This document shows, one piece after another, positions 24,341-32,714 of a stretch of DNA of 64,000 bases. Origin of the DNA: VBCK01 sp036270655 (lineage in GTDB: Bacteria > Pseudomonadota > Gammaproteobacteria > Burkholderiales > Burkholderiaceae_F). The notes beneath the pieces were generated by a model, which was not told the DNA's origin, did no database searches, and saw nothing but the letters and a program-made list of their open reading frames with translations. A program made the translations under genes and the position numbers. Positions within the stretch are counted from its first letter, which is position 1; each line of letters begins with the position of its first letter. The stretch lies in the NCBI GenBank assembly GCA_036270655.1, contig DATBCD010000019.1, positions 1-64,000 of the forward strand, given 5' to 3'.

Positions 24341-25777
24341 GTGGCCAACGCGCACGCAAACCCGGAGCAGGCGACGCAGCCAGGGCCCCCGGTCGCCATC
24401 GGCCGCTTCCTGCAGATTTTTTCGGCGGTGATGCTGCCGATGTTCCTGTCGGCCGCCGATCAGACGCTGCTGGCCACCGCCACGCCAAGCATCGCGGCCG
24501 AGCTGGGAAATCTTCGCGACACGACCTGGGTGTCGGTCGGATACCTGATCGGGATGACCGCCACCGTGCCCCTGTATGGCCGCCTGGGCGATCGATACGG
24601 GCGACGCGACACGCTGCTGGCGGCGCTCGGCATATTCACTGTGGGATCGGCCGCGTGCGGGCTGGCCGCTTCGCTCGGGTTGCTGGTGGCAGCGCGGGTG
24701 CTGCAAGGATTGGGAGCCGGCGGACTGATGGTGATGGCGCAGTCGCTGATCGGCGAGCTGGTGCCGCCTCGGGAACGTGCCCGCTTCCAGGGCTACTTCG
24801 CCAGTGTCTTCACACTGGCCAACGTGGGCGGTCCTCTGATCGGGGGGCTGATCGTGCATCACGCAAGCTGGCGCTGGCTGTTCCTGATCAATCTGCCGTT
24901 AAGCGCGATCGCGGCCTGGCGCCTGCTTCGGCTGCCGCGCGGAACCGGCAATCCGCAGGCCATGCTGGCCGATCCCGTCGGAGCGGTTCTGTTCGCCGCC
25001 GCCGTCACCGCGTCTCTGATCTGGGCCAGTTTCGCCGGTTACCGCTTCGCCTGGACCTCGACCATCAGCGTCGGGCTGGTTTTGTGCAGTGCGCTGTTAT
25101 GGTTCGCGCTGCTGCGACGCGAGCTCAAGCGGCCCGATCCGTTCCTGCCGATCGAGCTGTTGCGCAACCCGTCGATGCGCTACCTGAGTCTGGCCGTCGT
25201 TGCGTTCGCCTCCTGCCTGTTCGCACTGATCTTTTTTCTGCCGGTCCTGATGCAGGTGGGTCGCGGCGCCGACGCGCGCCAGGCCGGGGCCCTGCTGCTG
25301 CCGATGATGCTGGGAATCGTGGCCGGCTCCACCCTGACCGGCCGGATCGTCAGCCGCACCGGCCGGCCGACCATCATGCCGGTAGCCGGCCTGTCCCTGT
25401 CCTGCGCCGCGCTGATCCTGATGGCCGCCCTGCCCCCGCGCGGCGAGCTGATTGCAGGGCTCGGAGCGCTGTGCGGCCTGGGTTTCGGAGGCGTGGCGCC
25501 GACTTCGCAGATCATCAGCCAGACCCTGGCCGGGCGCGATCGCTTGGGCGCGGCCGCATCGGTCGTTTCGCTGTCGCGCTACACCGGCGCCGCACTAGGA
25601 ACCGCGCTGTTCGGCGCGGTGGTGTTCACGCTAGCCGGTCGGATCGACCTGCACAGCCTCGGCACGGCCAGCTCGGAGCAGCTCAGTCACGCGATCCGCA
25701 TCGGCTTCGGCGTACTGGCCGCCGTCGCGGCCGCCGGCGCCTGGTCGGCCTCGCGCATGCAGCAGATCCGCCTCTGA
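24341..25777 (+). CDS. DHA2-type MFS drug exporter
   Basis: A 478-residue inner-membrane transporter with about 14 hydrophobic segments. MFS motif A is present between TM2 and TM3 (GRLGDRYGRRDTLL), and motif C in TM5 (ANVGGPLIGGLIV). The TM1 motif FLSAADQTLLATATPSIAAEL is close to the LDxTIVNVALP signature of EmrB/QacA proteins. The start is GTG at 24341, only 3 bp after the OMF stop, so it is likely translated from the efflux operon message. It may share the OMF, or supply export across the inner membrane only. Export of products from the ATP-grasp locus that follows is speculation. Confidence 0.9.
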   Translation: MANAHANPEQATQPGPPVAIGRFLQIFSAVMLPMFLSAADQTLLATATPSIAAELGNLRDTTWVSVGYLIGMTATVPLYGRLGDRYGRRDTLLAALGIFTVGSAACGLAASLGLLVAARVLQGLGAGGLMVMAQSLIGELVPPRERARFQGYFASVFTLANVGGPLIGGLIVHHASWRWLFLINLPLSAIAAWRLLRLPRGTGNPQAMLADPVGAVLFAAAVTASLIWASFAGYRFAWTSTISVGLVLCSALLWFALLRRELKRPDPFLPIELLRNPSMRYLSLAVVAFASCLFALIFFLPVLMQVGRGADARQAGALLLPMMLGIVAGSTLTGRIVSRTGRPTIMPVAGLSLSCAALILMAALPPRGELIAGLGALCGLGFGGVAPTSQIISQTLAGRDRLGAAASVVSLSRYTGAALGTALFGAVVFTLAGRIDLHSLGTASSEQLSHAIRIGFGVLAAVAAAGAWSASRMQQIRL

Positions 25778-25807
25778 TCCGTGCCTGCTGCACTGCGGGC
25801 AGCCCCG

Positions 25808-25826
25808 GTGCACCGCGTCGGTGCAC
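25808..25826 (+). other. perfect inverted repeat after the MFS gene
   Basis: GTGCACCG, loop CGT, CGGTGCAC, located 30 bp after the MFS stop. There is no T-run behind it, so it is either a rho-independent-like end without a U tract or an operator for the locus starting at 25954. It lies in a 176-bp gap that is the most likely place for that locus's promoter, although I find no convincing -35/-10 pair. Confidence 0.4.
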
Positions 25827-25953
25827 GTCCGAGGTCAGGCGGTCCAATGTCGTGCACACCGGGGGCAGATCCGGGTTATCTTGCATTGACCGCCTGTCAG
25901 GCGTGGAATTTGCATCAAACAACCGTTCCCATTGCCCGCGCCACCGGCCGCTG

Positions 25954-27369
25954 ATGTCGCACGCCACCTTCAATGAGATGTACGCGGCCGACGGGGGCGT
26001 GCGCTCCCATTACCGCGAGTTCGAGTCGTGGCTGTCGCGCCAGAGCGATGACCTGATGCGCCTGAAGCGCGCCGAGGCCGACCTGGTGTTCCGGCGCGTC
26101 GGCATCACGTTTGCCGTCTACGGCGACGGCGCCGGCACCGAGCGGCTGATCCCGTTCGACGTCATTCCACGCATCATCCCGGCCGGCGAATGGCGCAGGC
26201 TCGAGGCCGGGCTGCGGCAGCGCGTCAAAGCGCTGAACCTGTTCCTGCACGACATCTACCACGACGCCGAGATCGTGCGGGCGGGCCGGATTCCGGCCGA
26301 GGCGGTTCTGGGCAATGCGCAGTACCGGCCTCAGATGAAGGGGATCGATGTACCCGGCGGCATTTACGCGCACGTGGCCGGAGTCGACATCGTGCGCGCC
26401 GACGGCGGCGATTACTTCGTGCTGGAGGACAACCTGCGGGTGCCGAGCGGCGTGTCGTACATGCTGGAAGACCGCCGGATGATGATGCGGCTGTTCCCGG
26501 ACCTGTTCGCCTGCAACCGGGTGGCCCCGGTGGAACACTACCCCGATCTGTTGCTGGAGAACCTGCGCTCGGTGGGGCCGGTCGGGGTGGACGATCCGAC
26601 CGTGGTGCTGCTGACCCCCGGCATGTACAACTCGGCGTATTTCGAGCATGCCTTCCTGGCCCAGCAGATGGGCATCGAGCTGGTCGAAGGGCAGGACCTG
26701 TTCGTCCAGGAAGCCGCGCTGTACATGCGGACCACGCGCGGGCCGAGGCGGGTGGACGTGATCTACCGGCGCATCGACGACGACTTCCTGGATCCGACCG
26801 TGTTCCGAAAGGATTCCGCGCTGGGAGTAGCGGGGCTGCTGGACGTGTACCGCGCCGGACGGGTCACGCTGGCCAATGCGATCGGCGCCGGAGTGGCCGA
26901 CGACAAGTCGATCTATCCGTTCGTGCCGGACATGATCGAGTTCTACCTGAGCGAGAAGCCGCTGCTGGCCAACGTGCCGACCTACAAGTGCCGCAACCGA
27001 GACGAGCTGGAATTTACCCTCGAGCACCTGCCGCAGCTGGTCGTCAAGGAGGTTCACAACGCCGGCGGCTACGGAATGCTGATCGGCCCGTGCGCCACGC
27101 GCGACGAGCTGGACGAATTCGGCCGGCGCCTGCGCAGCAACCCGGGCAACTACATCGCACAGCCGACGCTGGCGCTGTCGACCTGCCCGACCTACGTCGA
27201 ATCGGGGGTGGCGCCGCGCCACATCGACCTGCGGCCGTTCGTGCTGTCGGGCAAGGAAATCACGATGGTGCCCGGCGGGCTGACGCGGGTCGCGCTGCGC
27301 GAGGGCTCGCTGGTCGTGAATTCCTCCCAGGGCGGGGGCACCAAGGACACCTGGGTGGTGGGGCGCTGA
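25954..27369 (+). CDS. circularly permuted ATP-grasp protein (stand-alone)
   Basis: A 471-residue cytoplasmic protein of the circularly permuted ATP-grasp family that is found with alpha-E and transglutaminase-like proteins. Conserved stretches include RRVGITFAVYGDGAGTERLIPFD, YFVLEDNLRVPSGVSYMLEDR, PGMYNSAYFEHAFLAQQMG, IYRRIDDDFLDP (acidic metal/ATP ligands), QLVVKEVHNAGGYGMLIGP and the C-terminal NSSQGGGTKDTWVV. ATP-grasp enzymes activate a carboxylate as acyl phosphate for attack by an amine or thiol, so a peptide or amide ligase role is predicted; none has been shown for this subfamily as far as I know. The start at 25954 is chosen from the family N terminus (FNEMYAADG). It is first of a seven-gene plus-strand block. 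Confidence 0.92.
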   Translation: MSHATFNEMYAADGGVRSHYREFESWLSRQSDDLMRLKRAEADLVFRRVGITFAVYGDGAGTERLIPFDVIPRIIPAGEWRRLEAGLRQRVKALNLFLHDIYHDAEIVRAGRIPAEAVLGNAQYRPQMKGIDVPGGIYAHVAGVDIVRADGGDYFVLEDNLRVPSGVSYMLEDRRMMMRLFPDLFACNRVAPVEHYPDLLLENLRSVGPVGVDDPTVVLLTPGMYNSAYFEHAFLAQQMGIELVEGQDLFVQEAALYMRTTRGPRRVDVIYRRIDDDFLDPTVFRKDSALGVAGLLDVYRAGRVTLANAIGAGVADDKSIYPFVPDMIEFYLSEKPLLANVPTYKCRNRDELEFTLEHLPQLVVKEVHNAGGYGMLIGPCATRDELDEFGRRLRSNPGNYIAQPTLALSTCPTYVESGVAPRHIDLRPFVLSGKEITMVPGGLTRVALREGSLVVNSSQGGGTKDTWVVGR

Positions 27370-27373
27370 ATGG

Positions 27374-27419
27374 CCCCCTCGTGCTCCCCCAGCCAATGTG
27401 AGGAGGCGGGAGAGGGGCG
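27374..27419. repeat. degenerate GGGAGAGGGG repeat before the alpha-E gene
   Basis: CCCCCTC... followed by GGCGGGAGAGGGGCG gives an imperfect stem. Its right arm ends 7 bp before the alpha-E start at 27426 and supplies its Shine-Dalgarno, as at mdtB and mdtC. Confidence 0.6.
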
Positions 27420-27425
27420 ATTTAT

Positions 27426-28403
27426 ATGCTGAGTCGCACCGCCGACCATCTGTTCTGGATGGCCCGCTACATCGAGCGGGCCGAGAACACGGCCCGCATG
27501 CTGGACGTGAACGTCACGACTTCGCTGCTGCCGATGTCGCGCGAGTCGGCCGAGCGCGGCTGGCGCGCGATGCTGGGCATTTCGGAGTTGCAAACCGCTT
27601 TCGACGCCCGCTTCGGGACGCTGACGCCGCACGAAGTGCTCGATTTCATGGTGCGCGATCAGCACAACCAGTCCTCGATCGCCCGCTGCCTGCGGGCGGC
27701 CCGCGAAAACGCGCGGGCGGTGCGCGGCACGTTGACCACCGACGTGTGGGAAACCCACAACGACACCTGGCTGCAGTTGCAACAGCAGCTGAAAGGCGGC
27801 CTGCTGGAACGCGATCCGCACGAGTTGTTCGAATGGGTCAAGTTCCGCTCGCATCTGTCGCGCGGCGTGACCATCGGCACGATGCTCAAGGACGAGGCGT
27901 TCTACTTCATCAGGCTGGGAACGTTCCTGGAGCGCGCCGACAACACCGCGCGGATCCTGGACACCAAATTCCACGGAGTCGGCCCGTCCAACAACGGAGC
28001 GCTTCCGGCGATCGACGAGGCGACCGAGGAGCCGTACCTGGATTTCTACTACTGGGCGGCCGTGCTGCGTTCGGTGTCCGCGTTCGAGATCTATCGCAAG
28101 GTGTACCGCGACGTGATCACGCCGGCCCGCGTGGCCGAGCTGCTGATGCTGCGCGGCGACATGCCGCGCTCGCTGCTGGCGTCGATGAACGACGTATGCA
28201 CCAATCTCGAGCAGGTCCGCAACGACCAGTCCGACGAGACGTCGCGCCGGGCCGGGTTGCTGCGCGCCGAGCTTCAATACGGGCGGATCGACGACATTCT
28301 GGACACCGGCTTGCACGTGTTCCTGACTTCGTTCCTGAAGCGCGTCAATGACCTTGGGCAACGCATCAGCCATGACTTCCTGGTGCCGCCGACGGGCCGC
28401 TGA
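27426..28403 (+). CDS. alpha-E domain protein (stand-alone)
   Basis: A 325-residue all-helical protein of the alpha-E family. The N-terminal signature LSRTADHLFWMARYIERAENTARML and further conserved Glu/Arg-rich helices (FYFIRLGTFLERADNTARIL; FYYWAAVLRSVSAFEIYRK) are present. The biochemical role is unknown. It is nearly always encoded beside, or fused to, a circularly permuted ATP-grasp protein, and a fused version occurs in this same locus (32715-35255). A partner, scaffold or carrier role for the ligase is inferred. Confidence 0.92.
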   Translation: MLSRTADHLFWMARYIERAENTARMLDVNVTTSLLPMSRESAERGWRAMLGISELQTAFDARFGTLTPHEVLDFMVRDQHNQSSIARCLRAARENARAVRGTLTTDVWETHNDTWLQLQQQLKGGLLERDPHELFEWVKFRSHLSRGVTIGTMLKDEAFYFIRLGTFLERADNTARILDTKFHGVGPSNNGALPAIDEATEEPYLDFYYWAAVLRSVSAFEIYRKVYRDVITPARVAELLMLRGDMPRSLLASMNDVCTNLEQVRNDQSDETSRRAGLLRAELQYGRIDDILDTGLHVFLTSFLKRVNDLGQRISHDFLVPPTGR

Positions 28404-28514
28404 AGGCGGGCCGGAAACCCGGCAATCAGGGGCCGGGGCCGGTAACATCGCACGATCGAGACGAGCACGGCGGAGCGCGCGCATCGCGCGATCCGTGGGT
28501 GGAGCCGGAGTGAA

Positions 28515-29375
28515 ATGACCTATTGCGTGGGAATGCGCCTGAATGACGGGCTGGTGTTCCTGTCCGATTCGCGAACCAATGCCGGGGTCGATCAGATCTC
28601 CACGTTCCGCAAGATGACCGTGTTCGAGCATCCGGGCGAGCGCCTGATGGTGCTGTTGAGCGCCGGCAACCTCGCCATCACCCAGGCGGTGCAACAGATC
28701 GTGTGCGAGCGCCTGGCGCCCGGCCAGACCTCGGTGTGGAACGCGGAAGGGATGCTGCCGGCGGTGCGGGTGGTCGGCGACGCGGTGCGCGAGGTCCACG
28801 GCCGCGACGCCTCGGCGCTGAAGGAGGCCGGAATCGAATTCAACTGCAGCTTCGTCTTCGGCGGCCAGATCCGCGGCGAATCGATGCGCCTTTTCCAGGT
28901 GTATGCGGCCGGCAACTTCATCGAGGCCACAGCCGAGAATCCATACTTTCAGATTGGAGAATCCAAGTACGGCAAGCCGATCATCGATCGGGTGATTTCG
29001 CCTTCCACCGGCCTGGACGAGGCGGCCAAGTGCGCGTTGATTTCGATGGACTCCACGCTGCGCTCGAACATCTCCGTCGGCCTGCCGCTGGACCTGCTGG
29101 TCTACGAGGCGGACCGGCTGCGCGTGACGAAATTCGTGCAGATCGACCAGGACAACGAATACATGCAGATGATCCGCAGCACCTGGGGCGCGCGCCTGCG
29201 CCAGGTGTTTTCCGAGATACCCGACCCAACCTGGCGCGACGCGCTGGCGCTTGCGCAGTCGCCGCGCCTGGAAACGGCGCCCTGCGCGCCCGTGCGGGCG
29301 CCGCTGCCGGCGGGCCTGGAAACCGACTACCCTGCAGGCTCGATGCCCTTTCAGCTGGTCGCGCAGGACACCTGA
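28515..29375 (+). CDS. anbu: Anbu, proteasome-like N-terminal-nucleophile peptidase
   Basis: A 286-residue member of the proteasome beta/HslV superfamily, the ancestral beta subunit Anbu (also called betaproteobacterial proteasome homologue). The protein starts MTYCVGMRL with no propeptide, so Thr2 becomes the N-terminal nucleophile after Met removal. Asp18 (FLSDSRTNAG) and Lys33 (FRKMTVF) fit the remaining catalytic positions. The Ntn fold continues to about residue 240 (VGLPLDLLVYEADRL). The last 40-45 residues are a Pro/Ala-rich tail that looks longer than usual for the family. Anbu has no dedicated ATPase here. It is placed between alpha-E and transglutaminase-like genes, the context in which the family was originally noticed. 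The start has GGAG 5 bases upstream. Confidence 0.92.
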   Translation: MTYCVGMRLNDGLVFLSDSRTNAGVDQISTFRKMTVFEHPGERLMVLLSAGNLAITQAVQQIVCERLAPGQTSVWNAEGMLPAVRVVGDAVREVHGRDASALKEAGIEFNCSFVFGGQIRGESMRLFQVYAAGNFIEATAENPYFQIGESKYGKPIIDRVISPSTGLDEAAKCALISMDSTLRSNISVGLPLDLLVYEADRLRVTKFVQIDQDNEYMQMIRSTWGARLRQVFSEIPDPTWRDALALAQSPRLETAPCAPVRAPLPAGLETDYPAGSMPFQLVAQDT

Positions 29376-29393
29376 ACCGGAATCGCCTGCTCG

Positions 29394-32300
29394 ATGTCGA
29401 TCCATGTTGCACTGAACCACGTCACCCGCTACCGCTACGACCGGCGCGTCGGCCTGTCACCTCACATCGTGCGCTTGCGGCCGGCACCGCACTGCCGCAC
29501 TCCCGTGCTGTCCTATTCGCTCGACATCGCACCCCAACAGCACTTCATCAACTGGCAGCAGGACCCGTTTTCGAACTACCTGGCCCGCCTGGTATTTCTG
29601 GACAAGACCGAGGAGCTGCGGCTGACGGTCGGCCTGGTGGTCGAAATGTCCGTGTACAACCCGTTCGATTTTTTCCTCGAGCCGGCCGCCGAGAATTTTC
29701 CATTCCGTTACGAGCCGCAGCTCGAACACGACCTTCGCCCTTACCTTGCGCTGGGCCGGGCTGGACCGCAGATGCAGCGGTTCCTGACAGCCGTCGACCA
29801 GCGGCCACGGCGCACCATCGATTTCCTGGTCGACTTGAACCGCGCGCTGCAGCAACAGATCCGGTATCTGATCCGGATGGAGCCGGGGGTTCAGACGCCG
29901 GATCAGACGCTGGAATGCGCCAGCGGCTCCTGCCGCGACACCGGCTGGCTGCTGGTGCAGATCCTCAGGCACCTGGGCCTGGCGGCGCGCTTCGTTTCGG
30001 GCTACCTGATCCAGCTCAAGCCCGATGTGGCGGCGCTCGACGGCCCCTCAGGCGCCGCGTCCGACTTCACGGACCTGCACGCCTGGTGCGAAGTGTATTT
30101 GCCGGGCGCTGGCTGGGTCGGCCTGGATCCAACGTCCGGCCTGCTGGCCGGCGAGGGCCACATCCCGGTGGCCTGTACGCCGGACCCGGGGTCGGCCGCG
30201 CCGGTCAGCGGCAGCCTGGACGAATCCGAAGTGCAATTCGAGCATTCGATGTCGATCCAGCGGATCCTGGAATCGCCGCGCGTCACCAAACCGTACACCG
30301 AGGCCCAGTGGCGCGCCATCGACGAGCTGGGACGCGACGTCGATGCGGACCTGGACGGGCTCGATGTGCGCCTGACGATGGGCGGCGAGCCCACGTTCGT
30401 CGCGACCGAAGACCGGGATGCCGACGAATGGAATACGACCGCGGTCGGACCGAAGAAACGCGGCTACGCGATCGAATTGCTGCACCGCCTGCGGGAAAAG
30501 TACGGAGCGGGCGGCTTTCTTCATTTCGGCCAGGGCAAGTGGTACCCGGGCGAGCAACTGCCGCGGTGGGCGCTGTCGGCTTTCTGGCGCACCGATGGCC
30601 AGCCCTGCTGGAACGACGCATCGCTGTTCGGCGACGAGCGCGCACCGGGCGGCTTTGAGCGGGCCGATGCACTCGGGCTGATCACGGCGCTGGCCACGCG
30701 CCTCGGGCTGGATCCGGCGTTCGTGGTGCCAGGCTACGAGGACACCTGGTACTACTTGTGGCGCGAGCGCCGCCTTCCGGTCAATGTCGACCCTTTCGAT
30801 TCGCGACTGGACGACGAGCTGGAGCGGGCACGCCTGCGACGGCTGTTTTCGGAAGGCCTTGCCGAGGTCGTCGGTTACGCACTACCGATCCGGCGTGAGC
30901 ACGGGCTCTCGCCCCGCGGACCAGCCTGGGTCACCGGGCCGTGGTTGCTGCGCGATCAACGGATGTACCTGATCCCCGGGGATTCGCCCATGGGCTACCG
31001 GCTGCCCTTGGACTCACTCCCGTGGACGGCGGAGGCTGGCGCCGGCGAGGTGCTCGAACGCGATCCGTTCGCGGCGCGTCCGTCGCTGCCCGAGGCGGCG
31101 CTGCTGCGCTGGCAGTCCGCGCGCGCACCCGCCCGAACCGAAGGCCTTGCCGAGCCCGGCCGCTTCGAGTCGGCCACCGGGATCACACGAACCGCGCTGT
31201 GCGTGGAGCCGCGCAATGGCAACCTGTACGTGTTCCTTCCGCCGCTGTCCGCGCTGGAGGATTGTCTGGAGCTGCTGGCCGCGGTGCAGGCCGCCGCTTC
31301 GGACCTCGGCGTCCAGGTAGTGCTCGAGGGCTACCCGCCGCCGCGCGATCCGCGCCTGAAGCATCTGTCGATCACGCCCGACCCGGGCGTGATCGAAGTC
31401 AACATCCACCCGGCCGCCGGCTGGAGCGAACTGGTCGACCAGACCGAGTTCCTGTACGAGGCGGCGCGCCAGTCGCGCCTGGCGCCCGAGAAGTTCATGC
31501 TGGACGGGCGTCACACCGGCACCGGGGGCGGCAACCATTTCGTTCTGGGCGGAGCGACCCCGGCCGACAGCCCGCTGCTGCGCCGACCGGACCTGCTCGC
31601 GAGCCTGGTCAGCTACTGGCACAATCATCCGGCGCTGTCGTACCTTTTTTCCACGCTGTTCATCGGGCCGACCAGCCAGGCGCCGCGCGTCGACGAGGCT
31701 CGCGACGACCAGGTCTACGAGTTGGAGATCGCGTTGCAGCAGTTGCGACTGCGCGGCGCGCAAGACGGCACGCCGCCCTGGCTGGTCGATCGTCTGTTTC
31801 GCAACCTGCTGGTCGACCTGACCGGCAATACGCACCGCGCCGAGTTCTGCATCGACAAGCTCTACTCGCCCGACGGCCCTGCCGGCCGGCTGGGCTTGCT
31901 CGAGATGCGGGCGTTCGAAATGCCCCCGCACGCGCGCATGAGCCTGGTGCAGCAACTGATGCTGCGCGCACTGGTCGCGCGCTTCTGGATTCAGCCGTAC
32001 ACCGCGCGCCTGACGCGATGGGGCACCGGCCTGCATGACCGCTTCCTGCTGCCGACCTTCGTGAGGATGGACCTGGAGGACGTGCTGCAGGAACTGGCGC
32101 AGGCCGGTTACGGCTTCGATCCGGCCTGGTTTGCGCCGCATTTCGAGTTCCGCTTCCCGCGCTACGGCGAGGTCAACGCGCTCGGCATCCATATGACGGT
32201 GCGGGGCGCCCTGGAGCCTTGGCACGTGCTGGGTGAACAGCCGGCGGCCGGAGCCACCGTCCGCTACGTCGACTCTTCGCTGGAAAGAATCGAGCTGCAC

Positions 32301-32693
32301 GTCAGCGGCCTGAACGACAACCGCCATGCGATCACCGTGAACGGGCGGCCGGCACCGCTGCAGCCGACCGGGCGCGTCGGCGAGTTCGTCGCCGCGATCC
32401 GTTATCGAGCGTGGCAGCCGGCCACCTGCCTGCATCCGACGATCGGGACCCACGTGCCCCTGACATTCGACATTGTCGATACCTGGATGCAGCGGTCGCT
32501 GGGCGGTTGCCGTTACCATGTATCGCACCCCGGCGGGCGACACCACGACGATTTCCCGGTGAACGCGTTCGAAGCCGAAAGCCGGCGCCTGGCACGCTTC
32601 GAGCGCATCGCGCACACGCCGGGCCCGCTGAACGTCCAGCTCGAGGCGCGCAGCCTCGAGTATCCATTCACCCTGGATCTGCGTCGCCCCTGA
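29394..32693 (+). CDS. large transglutaminase-like protein with DUF2126 region
   Basis: A 1099-residue, probably cytoplasmic protein (no signal peptide). The N-terminal bacterial transglutaminase-associated beta domain is at about 1-110, and a transglutaminase/papain-fold core at about 150-260 has an intact triad: Cys180 (ASGSCRDTGWL), His229 (FTDLHAWCEVY) and Asp245 (GLDPTSG). The following ~800 residues correspond to the DUF2126-type region, with conserved pieces such as RLTMGGEPTFVATEDRDADEW and HTGTGGGNHFVLGGATPADSPL. They also include PPHARMSLVQQLMLRALVARFW. This fold hydrolyses or transfers amide bonds, consistent with cleavage or transpeptidation of a ligase product. It starts 18 bp after anbu. 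Confidence 0.92.
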   Translation: MSIHVALNHVTRYRYDRRVGLSPHIVRLRPAPHCRTPVLSYSLDIAPQQHFINWQQDPFSNYLARLVFLDKTEELRLTVGLVVEMSVYNPFDFFLEPAAENFPFRYEPQLEHDLRPYLALGRAGPQMQRFLTAVDQRPRRTIDFLVDLNRALQQQIRYLIRMEPGVQTPDQTLECASGSCRDTGWLLVQILRHLGLAARFVSGYLIQLKPDVAALDGPSGAASDFTDLHAWCEVYLPGAGWVGLDPTSGLLAGEGHIPVACTPDPGSAAPVSGSLDESEVQFEHSMSIQRILESPRVTKPYTEAQWRAIDELGRDVDADLDGLDVRLTMGGEPTFVATEDRDADEWNTTAVGPKKRGYAIELLHRLREKYGAGGFLHFGQGKWYPGEQLPRWALSAFWRTDGQPCWNDASLFGDERAPGGFERADALGLITALATRLGLDPAFVVPGYEDTWYYLWRERRLPVNVDPFDSRLDDELERARLRRLFSEGLAEVVGYALPIRREHGLSPRGPAWVTGPWLLRDQRMYLIPGDSPMGYRLPLDSLPWTAEAGAGEVLERDPFAARPSLPEAALLRWQSARAPARTEGLAEPGRFESATGITRTALCVEPRNGNLYVFLPPLSALEDCLELLAAVQAAASDLGVQVVLEGYPPPRDPRLKHLSITPDPGVIEVNIHPAAGWSELVDQTEFLYEAARQSRLAPEKFMLDGRHTGTGGGNHFVLGGATPADSPLLRRPDLLASLVSYWHNHPALSYLFSTLFIGPTSQAPRVDEARDDQVYELEIALQQLRLRGAQDGTPPWLVDRLFRNLLVDLTGNTHRAEFCIDKLYSPDGPAGRLGLLEMRAFEMPPHARMSLVQQLMLRALVARFWIQPYTARLTRWGTGLHDRFLLPTFVRMDLEDVLQELAQAGYGFDPAWFAPHFEFRFPRYGEVNALGIHMTVRGALEPWHVLGEQPAAGATVRYVDSSLERIELHVSGLNDNRHAITVNGRPAPLQPTGRVGEFVAAIRYRAWQPATCLHPTIGTHVPLTFDIVDTWMQRSLGGCRYHVSHPGGRHHDDFPVNAFEAESRRLARFERIAHTPGPLNVQLEARSLEYPFTLDLRRP

Positions 32694-32714
32694 CGCCGGG
32701 CCGAGGATTTTTTC

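Noticed and set aside
22817..24862. 681-codon minus-strand frame opposite the OMF and MFS genes
   Set aside because: Same composition as other antisense shadows, and it spans the boundary of two well-identified genes.
23095..25953. Long plus-strand frame running into the first ATP-grasp gene
   Set aside because: The segment before 25954 is an out-of-frame reading of the OMF and MFS genes. The family N terminus begins at 25954.
27192..29420. 742-codon minus-strand frame across alpha-E and anbu
   Set aside because: No motif, Arg/Gln-rich, and opposite two clear genes; an antisense shadow.
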